In this document: positions 24,922-32,729 of the stretch, piece after piece
Numbering within the stretch: the first letter of the stretch is position 1
Layout: the number at the start of each line of letters is the position of its first letter
Source: Candidatus Leptovillus gracilis
Lineage (GTDB): Bacteria > Chloroflexota > Anaerolineae > Promineifilales > Promineifilaceae
Direction: 5' to 3'
Assembly: GCA_016716065.1 (NCBI GenBank)
Contig: JADJXA010000006.1
Span: forward strand, 248,001-312,000
DNA length: 64,000 bases
Notes under the pieces: model-generated
What the model was told of the DNA's origin: nothing
The model's database searches: none
Seen by the model: only the letters and a program-made list of their open reading frames with translations
Translations under genes and position numbers: made by a program

Positions 24922-26562
24922 ATGGCTGAAATTTTAATCAATTTGGACAAAGTGAGTGTCAGTTTTGCCGGACGGCTGATCTTCGAGAACCTGGATTGGG
25001 AAGTTCAGGACGGGCAGCGCGTGGGGTTGGTGGGGCCAAATGGCGCCGGAAAATCCACTCTGCTCAAGCTGATCACCCAGGAGTTGACGGCCGATGATGG
25101 CAACATTTTTCGCCGGTCTGGGCTGACATGGGGACGGCTGCCGCAGGAGCCAGAGATGGAACCGGGCGAAACCGTGCTGTCGGCGGCGATGACGGCCGTG
25201 CCCGCCCTGGCGGCCATCGAACACACCATGAGCCACCTGGAAGCGCAGATGGGCGACCCGGCCATCTACAACCAGCCCACGGCGCTGGCGCGGGTGTTGG
25301 CCGCCCACGAAAAAGCGCTGGCCGAATATGAACGGCTGGATGGTCCACGCTACGCCAGCCGCGTCAAAGACGTGCTGAACCGCCTGGGATTCGACGCCGA
25401 CCAATGGGCGACGCCGACGCAGTTTCTCAGCGGCGGGCAGAAAAAGTTGGTGATGCTGGCCCGGCTGGTGGTGCAGCGGCCGCAGCTTTTGCTGCTGGAC
25501 GAACCGGATAACCATCTGGATTTACCGGCCAAGCGTAATCTGGAGCGGCTGATCAGCAGCTATCCGGGCTGCGTGGTCATCATCTCCCACGACCGCTATT
25601 TGCTGGACGAGGTTGCCAGCCACATTGCCGAATTGGAAAACGGCCGTCTCACCCTCTACCCTGGCAATTACACCGCCTACGCCAACGAACGCGCCCTGCG
25701 CCGCCTGCGCCAACAGCAGATGTACACGGCGCAGCAAAAGGAAATCAGCCGCATCGAGGCGGCCATCAAACGGTTTGAACTGTGGGCTTCCATTGTGGTG
25801 GACGAGCGGCATATTCGCCAGGCGCGCGCCCGGCAAAAGATGTTGGAGCGCATGGACAAGGTGGAAAAAGTAACCGAAGCGCGGCGCATGACGTTGGAAA
25901 TGGCCGGCTGGCGCGGCAGCAACAAGGTGATTGAGCTGAACAAGGTGGTGAAGACGTTTACGAACGGCCGTACCATCTTCTCTGGCCTGGACCTGACATT
26001 GTGGCATGGCGAGCGGGTAGGGCTGGTTGGGCCTAACGGCGCCGGCAAATCGGTGCTGCTGAAGCAGTTGTTGCAGCCGGAAGAGGTCAGCGGCGGGCAA
26101 ATTAAAATTGGTCCCAGCAGCCAGATTGGCTATTACGCCCAGGAGCATGAGACCCTGGATTACAGCCAGACTTTGATTGACGCCATTCGCCTGACCGCGC
26201 CGGTGAGCCGGGAAACGGCCGTTGCCATCCTGCATCGCTTCCTCTTCACCTACGACCAGATGCAGCAAACCATCAGCCAACTGAGCGGCGGCGAACGCAG
26301 CCGCCTGCAATTGGCCCGCCTGATGCTGGCCCGGCCCAACCTGCTCATCCTCGACGAGCCGACCAACAACCTGGACATCAGCGCCATTGAAGTGTTGGAG
26401 GAAACATTAGAGGAATTTGTGGGCACGGTGCTGGTCATTTCCCACGACCGCTATTTTTTGGACAAGGTGGTAGACCGGGTGGTGGAACTGCGCGACGGCC
26501 GTCTGACCGAATTCCTGGGCGGCTACACCGATTACCTGGCCGAAACGGCCGATGGCAGTTGA
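24922..26562 (+). CDS. ABC-F family ATPase under leader-peptide control
   Basis: A 546-residue ribosome-associated tandem ATPase with no membrane spans. Walker A motifs are GPNGAGKSTLL and GPNGAGKSVLL, signatures LSGGQKKLVML and LSGGERSRLQL, Walker B motifs LLLLDEPDNHLD (Asp in place of the usual Thr) and LLILDEPTNNLD. The linker between the domains, about residues 240-320, is rich in Arg, Gln and Lys. The attenuated leader makes this a candidate for antibiotic protection of the ribosome or a stress translation factor. AGAGG at 24910-24914 fits the ATG at 24922 (spacing 7), rather than the one at 24916. Confidence 0.88.
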   Translation: MAEILINLDKVSVSFAGRLIFENLDWEVQDGQRVGLVGPNGAGKSTLLKLITQELTADDGNIFRRSGLTWGRLPQEPEMEPGETVLSAAMTAVPALAAIEHTMSHLEAQMGDPAIYNQPTALARVLAAHEKALAEYERLDGPRYASRVKDVLNRLGFDADQWATPTQFLSGGQKKLVMLARLVVQRPQLLLLDEPDNHLDLPAKRNLERLISSYPGCVVIISHDRYLLDEVASHIAELENGRLTLYPGNYTAYANERALRRLRQQQMYTAQQKEISRIEAAIKRFELWASIVVDERHIRQARARQKMLERMDKVEKVTEARRMTLEMAGWRGSNKVIELNKVVKTFTNGRTIFSGLDLTLWHGERVGLVGPNGAGKSVLLKQLLQPEEVSGGQIKIGPSSQIGYYAQEHETLDYSQTLIDAIRLTAPVSRETAVAILHRFLFTYDQMQQTISQLSGGERSRLQLARLMLARPNLLILDEPTNNLDISAIEVLEETLEEFVGTVLVISHDRYFLDKVVDRVVELRDGRLTEFLGGYTDYLAETADGS

Positions 26563-26573
26563 GCAAAAGAAAA

Positions 26574-26603
26574 CGAGGGGCAGATTTGGTGGTCTGCCCC
26601 TCG
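26574..26603 (+). terminator. Hairpin after the ABC-F gene
   Basis: An 11-bp perfect stem (26574-26584 with 26593-26603) directly after the stop. There is no long T-run, so it is a likely 3' end or stabilising hairpin. Heptamer-like GTTCAGT/GTTCGGT units follow at 26604-26632. Confidence 0.6.
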
Positions 26604-26628
26604 GTGTTCAGTGTTCGGTGTTCAGTGT

Positions 26629-27732
26629 TTAGTAACGCAAAATGGCCCCAATGCGGCCGGCCGCTTCCAGCGCCGGGTTATCGGTGATGATTTCCACATG
26701 GCCGCCCTGAGTCATAGTGAGGGCAACGGCCGTGTCCACTACATCCGCCACTTCGACCAATTCCTGTTCCACCAGCGGGCTGCGCGCCAGGTTGGCCACC
26801 ACAAAGCCAGACCCCTGGTGTTCATAACCCGGTGCGCGGAAACCGTCGCTGATAATCAACGTTTGCACCCGCTTATCGCTGATGGCTTGCAGCGTATCAT
26901 CGAGACCCACGACGCCATTGCTGCCGCTGGCGTGCAAAGCAACGAGCTTTTCCACCAGCTTCTCTTCCCGTTCGGCGTTGGCTTTGCCAAGCAAGTTCAA
27001 CGCATGTTGGCGGATTTCATGCTCACCGGCATTCATGTCAATGCTAAACATGCCTGCCAGGCATGATTGCAGCTTTTTAGACAGCAGCTCGCGGAACGGG
27101 GCCACCGTCTCGGCTGTGCCGCCCAGAAACAATCGGCGAATGGGCCGATTGGCGAAGAAATCGCCGGCCGCGTCGGCTACCTCGCGCAGGTTACGCTGCA
27201 CCACTTCCTCTTCACGGCGCGCGCCGCCGCCGCCGCCACGCATGCCTACGGCCGAAGAGCCACCCCCCTTTTTTACCTTCTGGACATCTTCGCCCATAAA
27301 GCCACCGGAGGCTTGTAGTTCGCCCAGGTGGTATTCAAAGAAACGCGCGCCTACCCGGTCTACTAAAATCACGCCAAAGTGGGCGTAATGGTCTAGCAAA
27401 TGGGCCAGCGGTTTGACATACGGTTTAGGGCCTAACCGCATACGGTTGCGAAAGGAAACGGCCGTTGGATAAGCCCGGAAGAATGTGCCGTCGTGGTTGG
27501 CAAATAACGCCAACCCCGGTTTAGCCCAATCGTAGCTGTGGTCGAGATATTTCTCAACTGTGTCTGCCTCCTCTACCTGGTTCAGTTGCGCTTCCTTCAG
27601 CATCCCGCGCACCCGGAGCTTGATGGCTTCAACGGATTCGGCGGTGCTGTCGGTATTCAGGTAAATGCTCAAAACCTGTCGCCCATCGGATTCATACGTG
27701 AGCAATTCCTGCAACTGTTCTTGGTTAAACAT
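26629..27732 (-). CDS. Bacterial eRF1-like protein (baeRF family)
   Basis: A 367-residue protein resembling the bacterial archaeo-eukaryotic release factor families (baeRF10/VLRF1-like). The N-terminal part (VLSIYLNTD) and the later LFLGGTAETVAPFRELL and VQTLIISDGFRAPGYEHQ segments correspond to the second and third eRF1-like domains. Where eRF1 has the GGQ loop, this protein has a glycine-rich GMRGGGGGARREEEV (about residue 163), lacking a recognisable GGQ, so peptide release activity is uncertain. It may act in ribosome rescue or stress (family inference). It lies downstream of htrA on the same strand at 126 bases. Confidence 0.75.
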   Translation of the reverse strand: MFNQEQLQELLTYESDGRQVLSIYLNTDSTAESVEAIKLRVRGMLKEAQLNQVEEADTVEKYLDHSYDWAKPGLALFANHDGTFFRAYPTAVSFRNRMRLGPKPYVKPLAHLLDHYAHFGVILVDRVGARFFEYHLGELQASGGFMGEDVQKVKKGGGSSAVGMRGGGGGARREEEVVQRNLREVADAAGDFFANRPIRRLFLGGTAETVAPFRELLSKKLQSCLAGMFSIDMNAGEHEIRQHALNLLGKANAEREEKLVEKLVALHASGSNGVVGLDDTLQAISDKRVQTLIISDGFRAPGYEHQGSGFVVANLARSPLVEQELVEVADVVDTAVALTMTQGGHVEIITDNPALEAAGRIGAILRY

Positions 27733-27858
27733 GTGACCTCCTCTAAGCCTAAAACAGAATAAACGAGGTAAAAGGCGACCTATCCGCTCCCTTGAAAAAC
27801 AGACCGGCCGCCAGACTCAGCGCCAATTCACCGCGCCGAGAGAATAACACAGGAAGGT

Positions 27859-29073
27859 TTACGGCCGTTCGCCCAGCGTCAGCGGAACGACAATCTCTTT
27901 GCCCCCGCGTACAACAGTCAAATCAACCGTCTGTCCGGCCGCCGTTTCAAAAACCAGGTAGCTGATCAAATCATCACTGCTGATAATCGGCGCGCCGTTG
28001 ATGGCAATGATAAGGTCACCGCCAGGCCGTGGCGTTCCCAAATTGCTCAGCCCACTGGCAATCAGCCCGGCTGCGGCCGCCGGCGCATTCTCTGAGACGG
28101 CTATCACATACGCGCCGCTGGTGGAAGGGATATTGAGCTGCTCGGCTGTGTCAATGTCCAGCGTTTGCATCCGAATGCCCAGATAGGGATACACGTAAGC
28201 GCCGTTGCTAATTAAGCTCGGAACAATGCGTTTAACGGCACTCACCGGGATAGAAAAGCCGACGCCAGAGTTAGCGCCGGTGTCGGTCCGAATGGCGCTG
28301 TTGACGCCAACAACTTCACCCAGCAAATTGAGCAGCGGCCCACCGGAATTGCCGGGATTAATCGCCGCGTCTGTCTGGATGACCTGGGGCAGCGAATAGC
28401 GGCCGCCGCCTTCCACGGTCCGCTGCGAATCTAGCGTGCGCCCCAACCCGCTGACAATGCCAATAGACATGGACCCCGCCTCGCCAAAGGGATTGCCGAT
28501 GGCAATGACAAATTGACCCACGTGCAGCGCGTTCATGTCGCCAAGAGGAACGGGTTGGGCGTTGGGGGACAGGCTTTCGGCGCGAATGACGGCCAGGTCG
28601 CTGTCTACATCTGTGCCCACGAGTTGGGCGCGGCTGCGATAGCCATCGGCAAAAACCACCTCGAAGGCGTCGCCATCGGCCACGACGTGGTTGTTGGTGA
28701 CGATGTGTCCATCGCTGTTGTAGACAAAACCGCTGCCGGTTCCCAAAGGAAACTCACGGCCGTCGAAGCTGCTGTAGACAAAGATGTGGACAACCGCCGG
28801 ATTGACGCGCTCGTAGACGGCAACCAGTTGGTCTTGCAGATCGAAGCTGAGGGAAGCTGGCGGGGAAACAACCGTGTCTATTGCTGTCGGTGCGCTGACG
28901 GCTGCCGGGGTAGGCATCTGCGCCTGCACCGTGGCCACGACTTCCTGGACGATGGCGTCTGTATTCAGGCCAACGGCCGTTTCCGGGTTGACGCTGGATA
29001 CCTGGCAGGCCAAAGTCGTCAGAAAAAGAAGGGCCAGAAAGTAAAAGAGATAAAATCGGCGTGTTTGGGTCAT
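27859..29073 (-). CDS. HtrA/DegP-like serine protease lipoprotein
   Basis: A 404-residue exported protease for damaged surface proteins. The signal peptide ends in LACQ with the lipidation cysteine at residue 23, then a low-complexity spacer. The chymotrypsin-fold domain holds the triad: His in VTNNHVV, Asp in DSDLAVI and Ser in NPGNSGGPLLN. One PDZ domain follows (YLGIRMQTLD to LDLTVVRG-like end, about 290-404). Its lipid anchor should hold it on the outer face of the membrane. A structured spacer lies upstream. Confidence 0.9.
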   Translation of the reverse strand: MTQTRRFYLFYFLALLFLTTLACQVSSVNPETAVGLNTDAIVQEVVATVQAQMPTPAAVSAPTAIDTVVSPPASLSFDLQDQLVAVYERVNPAVVHIFVYSSFDGREFPLGTGSGFVYNSDGHIVTNNHVVADGDAFEVVFADGYRSRAQLVGTDVDSDLAVIRAESLSPNAQPVPLGDMNALHVGQFVIAIGNPFGEAGSMSIGIVSGLGRTLDSQRTVEGGGRYSLPQVIQTDAAINPGNSGGPLLNLLGEVVGVNSAIRTDTGANSGVGFSIPVSAVKRIVPSLISNGAYVYPYLGIRMQTLDIDTAEQLNIPSTSGAYVIAVSENAPAAAAGLIASGLSNLGTPRPGGDLIIAINGAPIISSDDLISYLVFETAAGQTVDLTVVRGGKEIVVPLTLGERP

Positions 29074-29365
29074 GGTTTGATCCTTATGAAATTGGTCTAC
29101 GAAGTCGCCAAGACATAGGCTGGACGTCGCCAGTGACGCCAGCCTATAGGTTGAAACCTGTCAGGTTTAAATTCGTGGGAAGGGGGTGGCTTGTTTGTGT
29201 CATTTTCTGGTACTGATGATGCAAGAAACGGCCGTACGGCGCCTCTTTTTCCTGCTTAACCGTATTGTAAGTAGGCGGTATTGCCGATGTCAAGTCAGGT
29301 AAGCGGATTCCTATCTGACGTTAACTCCACAGCCTATACGAACTGGATTATGACACGTCGGGTTA
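29074..29365. repeat. Spacer with inverted repeats
   Basis: A hairpin pairs 29115-29123 with 29139-29147 (ATAGGCTGG). Next to it is the near-palindrome AAACCTGTCAGGTTT at 29154-29168, the same unit seen at 45659-45684. The remainder to 29365 shows one ACGGCCGT and no gene. It separates the htrA promoter from the 3' end of the membrane methyltransferase. Confidence 0.5.
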
Positions 29366-30187
29366 TCATAAGGGCAGGTCAAACGCCAGTTGATACGCCT
29401 GGGGCGTCGTTGGTTTATCGGCGCGAAAACAATGGACCAGTCCTTGCAAATCTCGCTCCTGACGCACCACAAATCCCGCTTCTTGCAGCAGGTCGCGCCA
29501 ATCATCGGCAAAGCTTAGCTGCAGCGCGCCGGGTCCCATCACCAGCCAATTGTTGGCGCTGCGCACTCGTTCAGCCAGAAGAAGACGGCCGTCTGGCCTG
29601 AGAATACGGTACACCTCGCGCAGCAGCGCCAACCGGTCCCCCTGCTGCCAAAATTCAGAAACCACCCGGTGCAAGATGACGGTGGAGACGCTGTTGTCGG
29701 GTAGCGGCAGGAGGTCTACACGGCCGTTTTGCCAGACCAGGCGCGGGTCATTAAGGGCGTGTGGCTGGCGGGCGCGATACCGCTTCAAACTCCGGCTCAT
29801 CGTCCCCTGCGGATGATACACATCCACCACAATGATTTTGCCGCTGGTCAGGCGGCTGCCAAGCTGCAAAGCCAGATCACGCACCCCCAGGTCTACATAA
29901 ACCAACGTATCCGTCGGCCGCAGTTGGGCCATGTCGAACAATATGTGCTGGGGCCGCAGCCCGGCGGCATCGTACAACTGATGGGCCGCCCACAGCGCGG
30001 CCGCCAAAAAATAGCTCAACAGCAGCAGCAGCGCCAACGACAACGGCACAAACGACAACCACCCTTTTTGCAGGCTGACGCCAATCGTCACCAACGCCAA
30101 CACAATCCCGGCGTAAGCCAGCAGGTATAGCGGCCAGTTGGCCCACACATGGCGTATTGCGCCGCTGTAGGGTGATTTGCGTCTCAT
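29366..30187 (-). CDS. Membrane-anchored class I methyltransferase
   Basis: A 273-residue protein with two N-terminal membrane spans (about residues 15-60) followed by a SAM-dependent methyltransferase domain. Motif I is degenerate (VYVDLGVRDLALQLG instead of a glycine-rich ExGxGxG); motif II (KIIVVDVYHPQG) and motif V/VI (LREVYRILRPDGRLLLAE) are clear. The weak motif I leaves activity uncertain. The start is taken at 30187 because the region above is made of GGAGACG-type repeats that happen to be open. Confidence 0.7.
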   Translation of the reverse strand: MRRKSPYSGAIRHVWANWPLYLLAYAGIVLALVTIGVSLQKGWLSFVPLSLALLLLLSYFLAAALWAAHQLYDAAGLRPQHILFDMAQLRPTDTLVYVDLGVRDLALQLGSRLTSGKIIVVDVYHPQGTMSRSLKRYRARQPHALNDPRLVWQNGRVDLLPLPDNSVSTVILHRVVSEFWQQGDRLALLREVYRILRPDGRLLLAERVRSANNWLVMGPGALQLSFADDWRDLLQEAGFVVRQERDLQGLVHCFRADKPTTPQAYQLAFDLPL

Positions 30188-30204
30188 GGGAGTGTAAGTA
30201 TATA

Positions 30205-30262
30205 TCAAGACAAGGGGAAAGGGAGATAAGGAGACGGGGAGAGAGGGAGACGAGGAGACATG
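30205..30262. repeat. GGAGACG-type tandem repeat
   Basis: Seven-base-like purine units (GGAGATAA, GGAGACG, GGGAGACGA, GGAGACA) repeat in the divergent gap, followed at 30272-30292 by three GTCAATC/GCCAATC heptamers. Confidence 0.6.
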
Positions 30263-30298
30263 GTCATGGGCGTCAATCGTCAATCGCCAATCCTTTGT

Positions 30299-30311
30299 TA
30301 CAATTCTGGCT
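30299..30311 (+). promoter_or_regulatory. -10 box TACAAT close to the start codon
   Basis: TACAAT at 30299-30304 lies seven bases before the ATG at 30312, pointing to leaderless or near-leaderless translation. The -35 region falls within the heptamer repeat and is poor. Confidence 0.4.
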
Positions 30312-31673
30312 ATGAACTACGATTTGGTCATCAAAAATGGGACGGTGGTAACGGCCGTTGCTACCTATCAAGCGGACATTGGCATCAGCGGCGAACAGAT
30401 TACGGCCATTGGCGACAATCTCAGCGGCAGCCGCGAGATCAACGCCGCCGGTAAGTTGGTGACGCCAGGCGCGATTGATCCGCACGTCCACCTGCAAATG
30501 CCCATCGGCGACTTCACCTCCACCGATGACTTCTTCACCGGCACACGCGCCGCGGCCTTTGGCGGCACGACAACCCTCATAGATTTTGTGGAGACCGCGC
30601 CGCAGGAGACGATGCTGCAAGCCCTGGCCGCCCGCCGCGCCAAAGCCGACCCCAAAGTGGTGATTGATTACGGCCTGCACATGACCATTGGTCCCAACGA
30701 CATCGCCAAACTAGGACAAATAGCAGAGGTCTATGCGGCCGGCTGTGGCAGCTTTAAGCTGTACATGGCCTACGGCTTGCGCCTGACCGACGGCCAACTG
30801 CTGCAAGCCCTGGAAGCGGTGCGCGACGTAAACGGCCTGCCGGTGGTCCACGCCGAGAATTGGGACGTCATCACCACGCTTATCGCCGGCAATCTGGCCG
30901 CCGGCCGGGTGGAACCCCATTGGCATCCGCGCAGCCGCCCGGCCGCATTGGAAGGGGAAGCGGCCGGCCGGGTGATTGATATTGCCACCTTTGTCGGCGC
31001 GCGGCTGTACATCTTCCACGTCTCCTGCCAGGAGACGGTGGCCCGCATCGCCGCCGCCCAGGCGCGTGGGCTGCCGATCAGCGGCGAAACCTGCCCGCAA
31101 TACTTGTTGGCCGATTGGTCGTTGTACGATCGGCCGGGCGTGGCCGGGGCGCTGCCCGTCTGCTCGCCGCCCATTCGTGACCAGGCGGAGCAGGCCAACC
31201 TGTGGCAGGCGTTGGCGCAAGGCGTGTTGTCGGTGGTGTCTACCGACCATTGCCCCTTCACGGCGGCGGAAAAGGAGAGCCGCCTGGGCGATTACAGCCG
31301 CATCCCCGGCGGCGTGCCCTCCATTGAGATGCGCTTCCCGGCCATGTACCATTACGGCGTGCGCCAGGGCCGCCTGACATTGAACCAGTGGGTGGCGGTC
31401 TGCTGCGCCAACCCGGCGCGGCTGTTTGGCCTGGCAAACAAGGGGGATATTGCCGTCGGCGGTGACGCCGACCTGGTGGTCTTCGACCCAGAGAAAACAG
31501 TGACCCTCTCGCCGCAAACGCTGCACGAGGCGGCCGGCTGGACGTTGTATGATGGCCTGACGGTGCAAGGCTGGCCGGCGGTGACGATCAGCCGGGGGCG
31601 GGTGGTGGTGGCGAATGGGACATTTGTGGGGCAGATGGGACACGGCCGTTTTGTGCCGCGCCAGTTTGCGTAA
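30312..31673 (+). CDS. hydA: Dihydropyrimidinase / D-hydantoinase
   Basis: A 453-residue amidohydrolase that opens dihydrouracil, dihydrothymine or hydantoin rings in pyrimidine breakdown. Metal ligands are DPHVHLQMP (His-x-His), the carboxylated lysine in GSFKLYMAYG, His in VVHAEN and FHVSC, and Asp in STDHCPF. The length is normal. No pyrimidine catabolic partner lies next to it. It is probably cytosolic and dinuclear zinc-dependent. Hydantoinase and dihydropyrimidinase cannot be told apart from sequence alone. Confidence 0.9.
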   Translation: MNYDLVIKNGTVVTAVATYQADIGISGEQITAIGDNLSGSREINAAGKLVTPGAIDPHVHLQMPIGDFTSTDDFFTGTRAAAFGGTTTLIDFVETAPQETMLQALAARRAKADPKVVIDYGLHMTIGPNDIAKLGQIAEVYAAGCGSFKLYMAYGLRLTDGQLLQALEAVRDVNGLPVVHAENWDVITTLIAGNLAAGRVEPHWHPRSRPAALEGEAAGRVIDIATFVGARLYIFHVSCQETVARIAAAQARGLPISGETCPQYLLADWSLYDRPGVAGALPVCSPPIRDQAEQANLWQALAQGVLSVVSTDHCPFTAAEKESRLGDYSRIPGGVPSIEMRFPAMYHYGVRQGRLTLNQWVAVCCANPARLFGLANKGDIAVGGDADLVVFDPEKTVTLSPQTLHEAAGWTLYDGLTVQGWPAVTISRGRVVVANGTFVGQMGHGRFVPRQFA

Positions 31674-31683
31674 GGCAGAAGTA

Positions 31684-31712
31684 TTGACAAACGGCCGTTC
31701 TCCCGGCATACT
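31684..31712 (+). promoter_or_regulatory. Promoter TTGACA-17-CATACT of the small-peptide locus
   Basis: A perfect -35 (31684-31689), 17-base spacer holding ACGGCCGT, and CATACT at 31707-31712. It gives the peptide locus its own transcript with a leader of about 75 bases. Confidence 0.6.
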
Positions 31713-31793
31713 GAAACCGTTGTCCCTGCATTAACCACTTTAATCTTTGCGCCTTCGCGCCTTTGCGTTAAAAATTCTTAAGGAGAAAATGAT

Positions 31794-32012
31794 ATGTCTG
31801 AAGCCATCGTAAAAGAAATCATTGATCGCGCCGTAAAAGACGAAGCGTTCCGCAAGCTATTATTCAGCAACCCCGCCGAAGCCCTGCAAGGCTACGACCT
31901 GAACGACGAAGACCGTAAACTGCTAGAAAGCCTCACTGAAGAAAACTTCGACGAATTCGCGGGCGGCTTAGGCGACCGGACAACCAAAGGTAGTTGGGTT
32001 GTTGGCGCATAA
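31794..32012 (+). CDS. NHLP/Os1348-type RiPP precursor candidate
   Basis: A 72-residue acidic peptide. Residues 3-40 (IVKEIIDRAVKDEAFRKLL, SNPAEALQGYDLNDEDRKLL) follow the helical leader pattern of Os1348/Franean1_4349-family precursors, the group named from Oscillochloris and Frankia proteins. FAGGLGDR near residue 56 gives a double-glycine-like cleavage site, leaving a short core of about 13 residues (DRTTKGSWVVGA or slightly longer) with Thr and Ser but no Cys. AAGGAGAAA precedes the ATG. No lanthionine synthetase, YcaO, radical SAM maturase or peptidase-transporter lies within reach, so processing would use enzymes elsewhere. Function as a precursor is inferred. Confidence 0.6.
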   Translation: MSEAIVKEIIDRAVKDEAFRKLLFSNPAEALQGYDLNDEDRKLLESLTEENFDEFAGGLGDRTTKGSWVVGA

Positions 32013-32026
32013 AAAGCTGTTTGTTT

Positions 32027-32070
32027 CAGGTTTTGCGTTTCCTAACAAATGCAAGCCTGTTTTTATTTTT
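32027..32070 (+). terminator. Weak terminator between the two small peptides
   Basis: CAGG-TT-TTGC pairs with GCAA-G-CCTG (32027-32036 with 32051-32059), then a T-rich run to 32070. It would lower but not abolish read-through into the second peptide. Confidence 0.45.
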
Positions 32071-32095
32071 GTACGTTTGAACGGAGGAAAAACAT

Positions 32096-32200
32096 ATGAA
32101 AATGTCTGCCAAAACAAAAGTAGTCCTGATGAATGTTGCATTGTTTGTCACGGCCGTAATCATCTATTTGCCTGATGGTGTTTGGATTGTCGGCACGTGA
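32096..32200 (+). CDS. 34-residue hydrophobic peptide
   Basis: ATG at 32096 with a strong GGAGGAAA eight bases upstream; stop TGA at 32198. It reads KMSAKTKVVLMNVALFVTAV then IIYLPDGVWIVGT. A basic N terminus is followed by one membrane span of about 17 residues and a short Gly/Trp tail. The ends WIVGT and the neighbouring peptide's SWVVGA are similar, so this could be a second secreted or membrane peptide of the same system, an immunity or anchor peptide, or a signal. No family is recognised. Confidence 0.6.
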   Translation: MKMSAKTKVVLMNVALFVTAVIIYLPDGVWIVGT

Positions 32201-32234
32201 TCGTTTTATAAGCACCTTGTGATTTAAAACAAAA

Positions 32235-32262
32235 GGCTCCAGAGATAGGTCTGGGGTCTTTT
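32235..32262 (+). terminator. Terminator of the small-peptide locus
   Basis: A nine-pair stem with two G-U pairs (32235-32243 with 32250-32258), followed by TTTTATTTT. It closes a transcript of about 530 bases. Confidence 0.7.
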
Positions 32263-32277
32263 ATTTTCGATCCCCTC

Positions 32278-32422
32278 TAGCAGCCTGTCGGAGAACTCAG
32301 GATAGGTACACGGATTGAACGGATTCGACGGATTTTTACGGATAAATCACCAGAAAATCGGTGTAAATCGGTTAAATCCGTGTCATCCGTGTATCCATTT
32401 CTACTTTTCCGACAACCTGCTA
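32278..32422. mobile_element. MITE-like element with terminal inverted repeats
   Basis: Left end CTAGCAGCCTGTCGGA (from 32277) and right end TCCGACAACCTGCTAG (32407-32422) are inverted repeats with two mismatches. The interior has phrases such as ACGGATT, GATTCGACGGATTTTTACGG and CATCCGTGT. The first 26 bases recur exactly, inverted, at 4786-4811. There is no coding capacity, so it would need a transposase in trans. Confidence 0.6.
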
Positions 32423-32430
32423 GTAGCCGC

Positions 32431-32468
32431 TGTATCCTTACCGCGCCGATGCAAACGCGGTAAGGATA
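32431..32468. repeat. Perfect 14-bp inverted repeat
   Basis: GTATCCTTACCGCG pairs with CGCGGTAAGGATAC around a ten-base loop. It lies between two mobile-looking repeats. Confidence 0.6.
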
Positions 32469-32487
32469 CCACGGCTACACCCAAAGC

Positions 32488-32677
32488 CCTGTCATGCTGA
32501 ACAAAGCGAAGCATCGGGGATGGTCTTCGTTTGAACCAACTGTGACAAAGCGTGGCCGAAATAAAGACTATCCCCAAAGCATCCCCTTCGTCTGGAATGA
32601 CCACGGCATGGGGATTCTTTACGGGGATTCTTCCCCATTCGGCTTCGCTCAGGGCCGAAGACTCCGCTCAGAATGAC
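32488..32677. mobile_element. GTCATTCTGA-type dispersed element
   Basis: Begins with a GTCATGCTGA variant and ends at 32660-32677 with the complement of GTCATTCTGAGCGGAGTC, which occurs exactly at 59848-59865. Short frames inside are not genes. Confidence 0.5.
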
Positions 32678-32729
32678 AAGTCAGTTACTTTGGTGATTTT
32701 CTTAAAGCCCAATCGCCTCATTGAGTACG

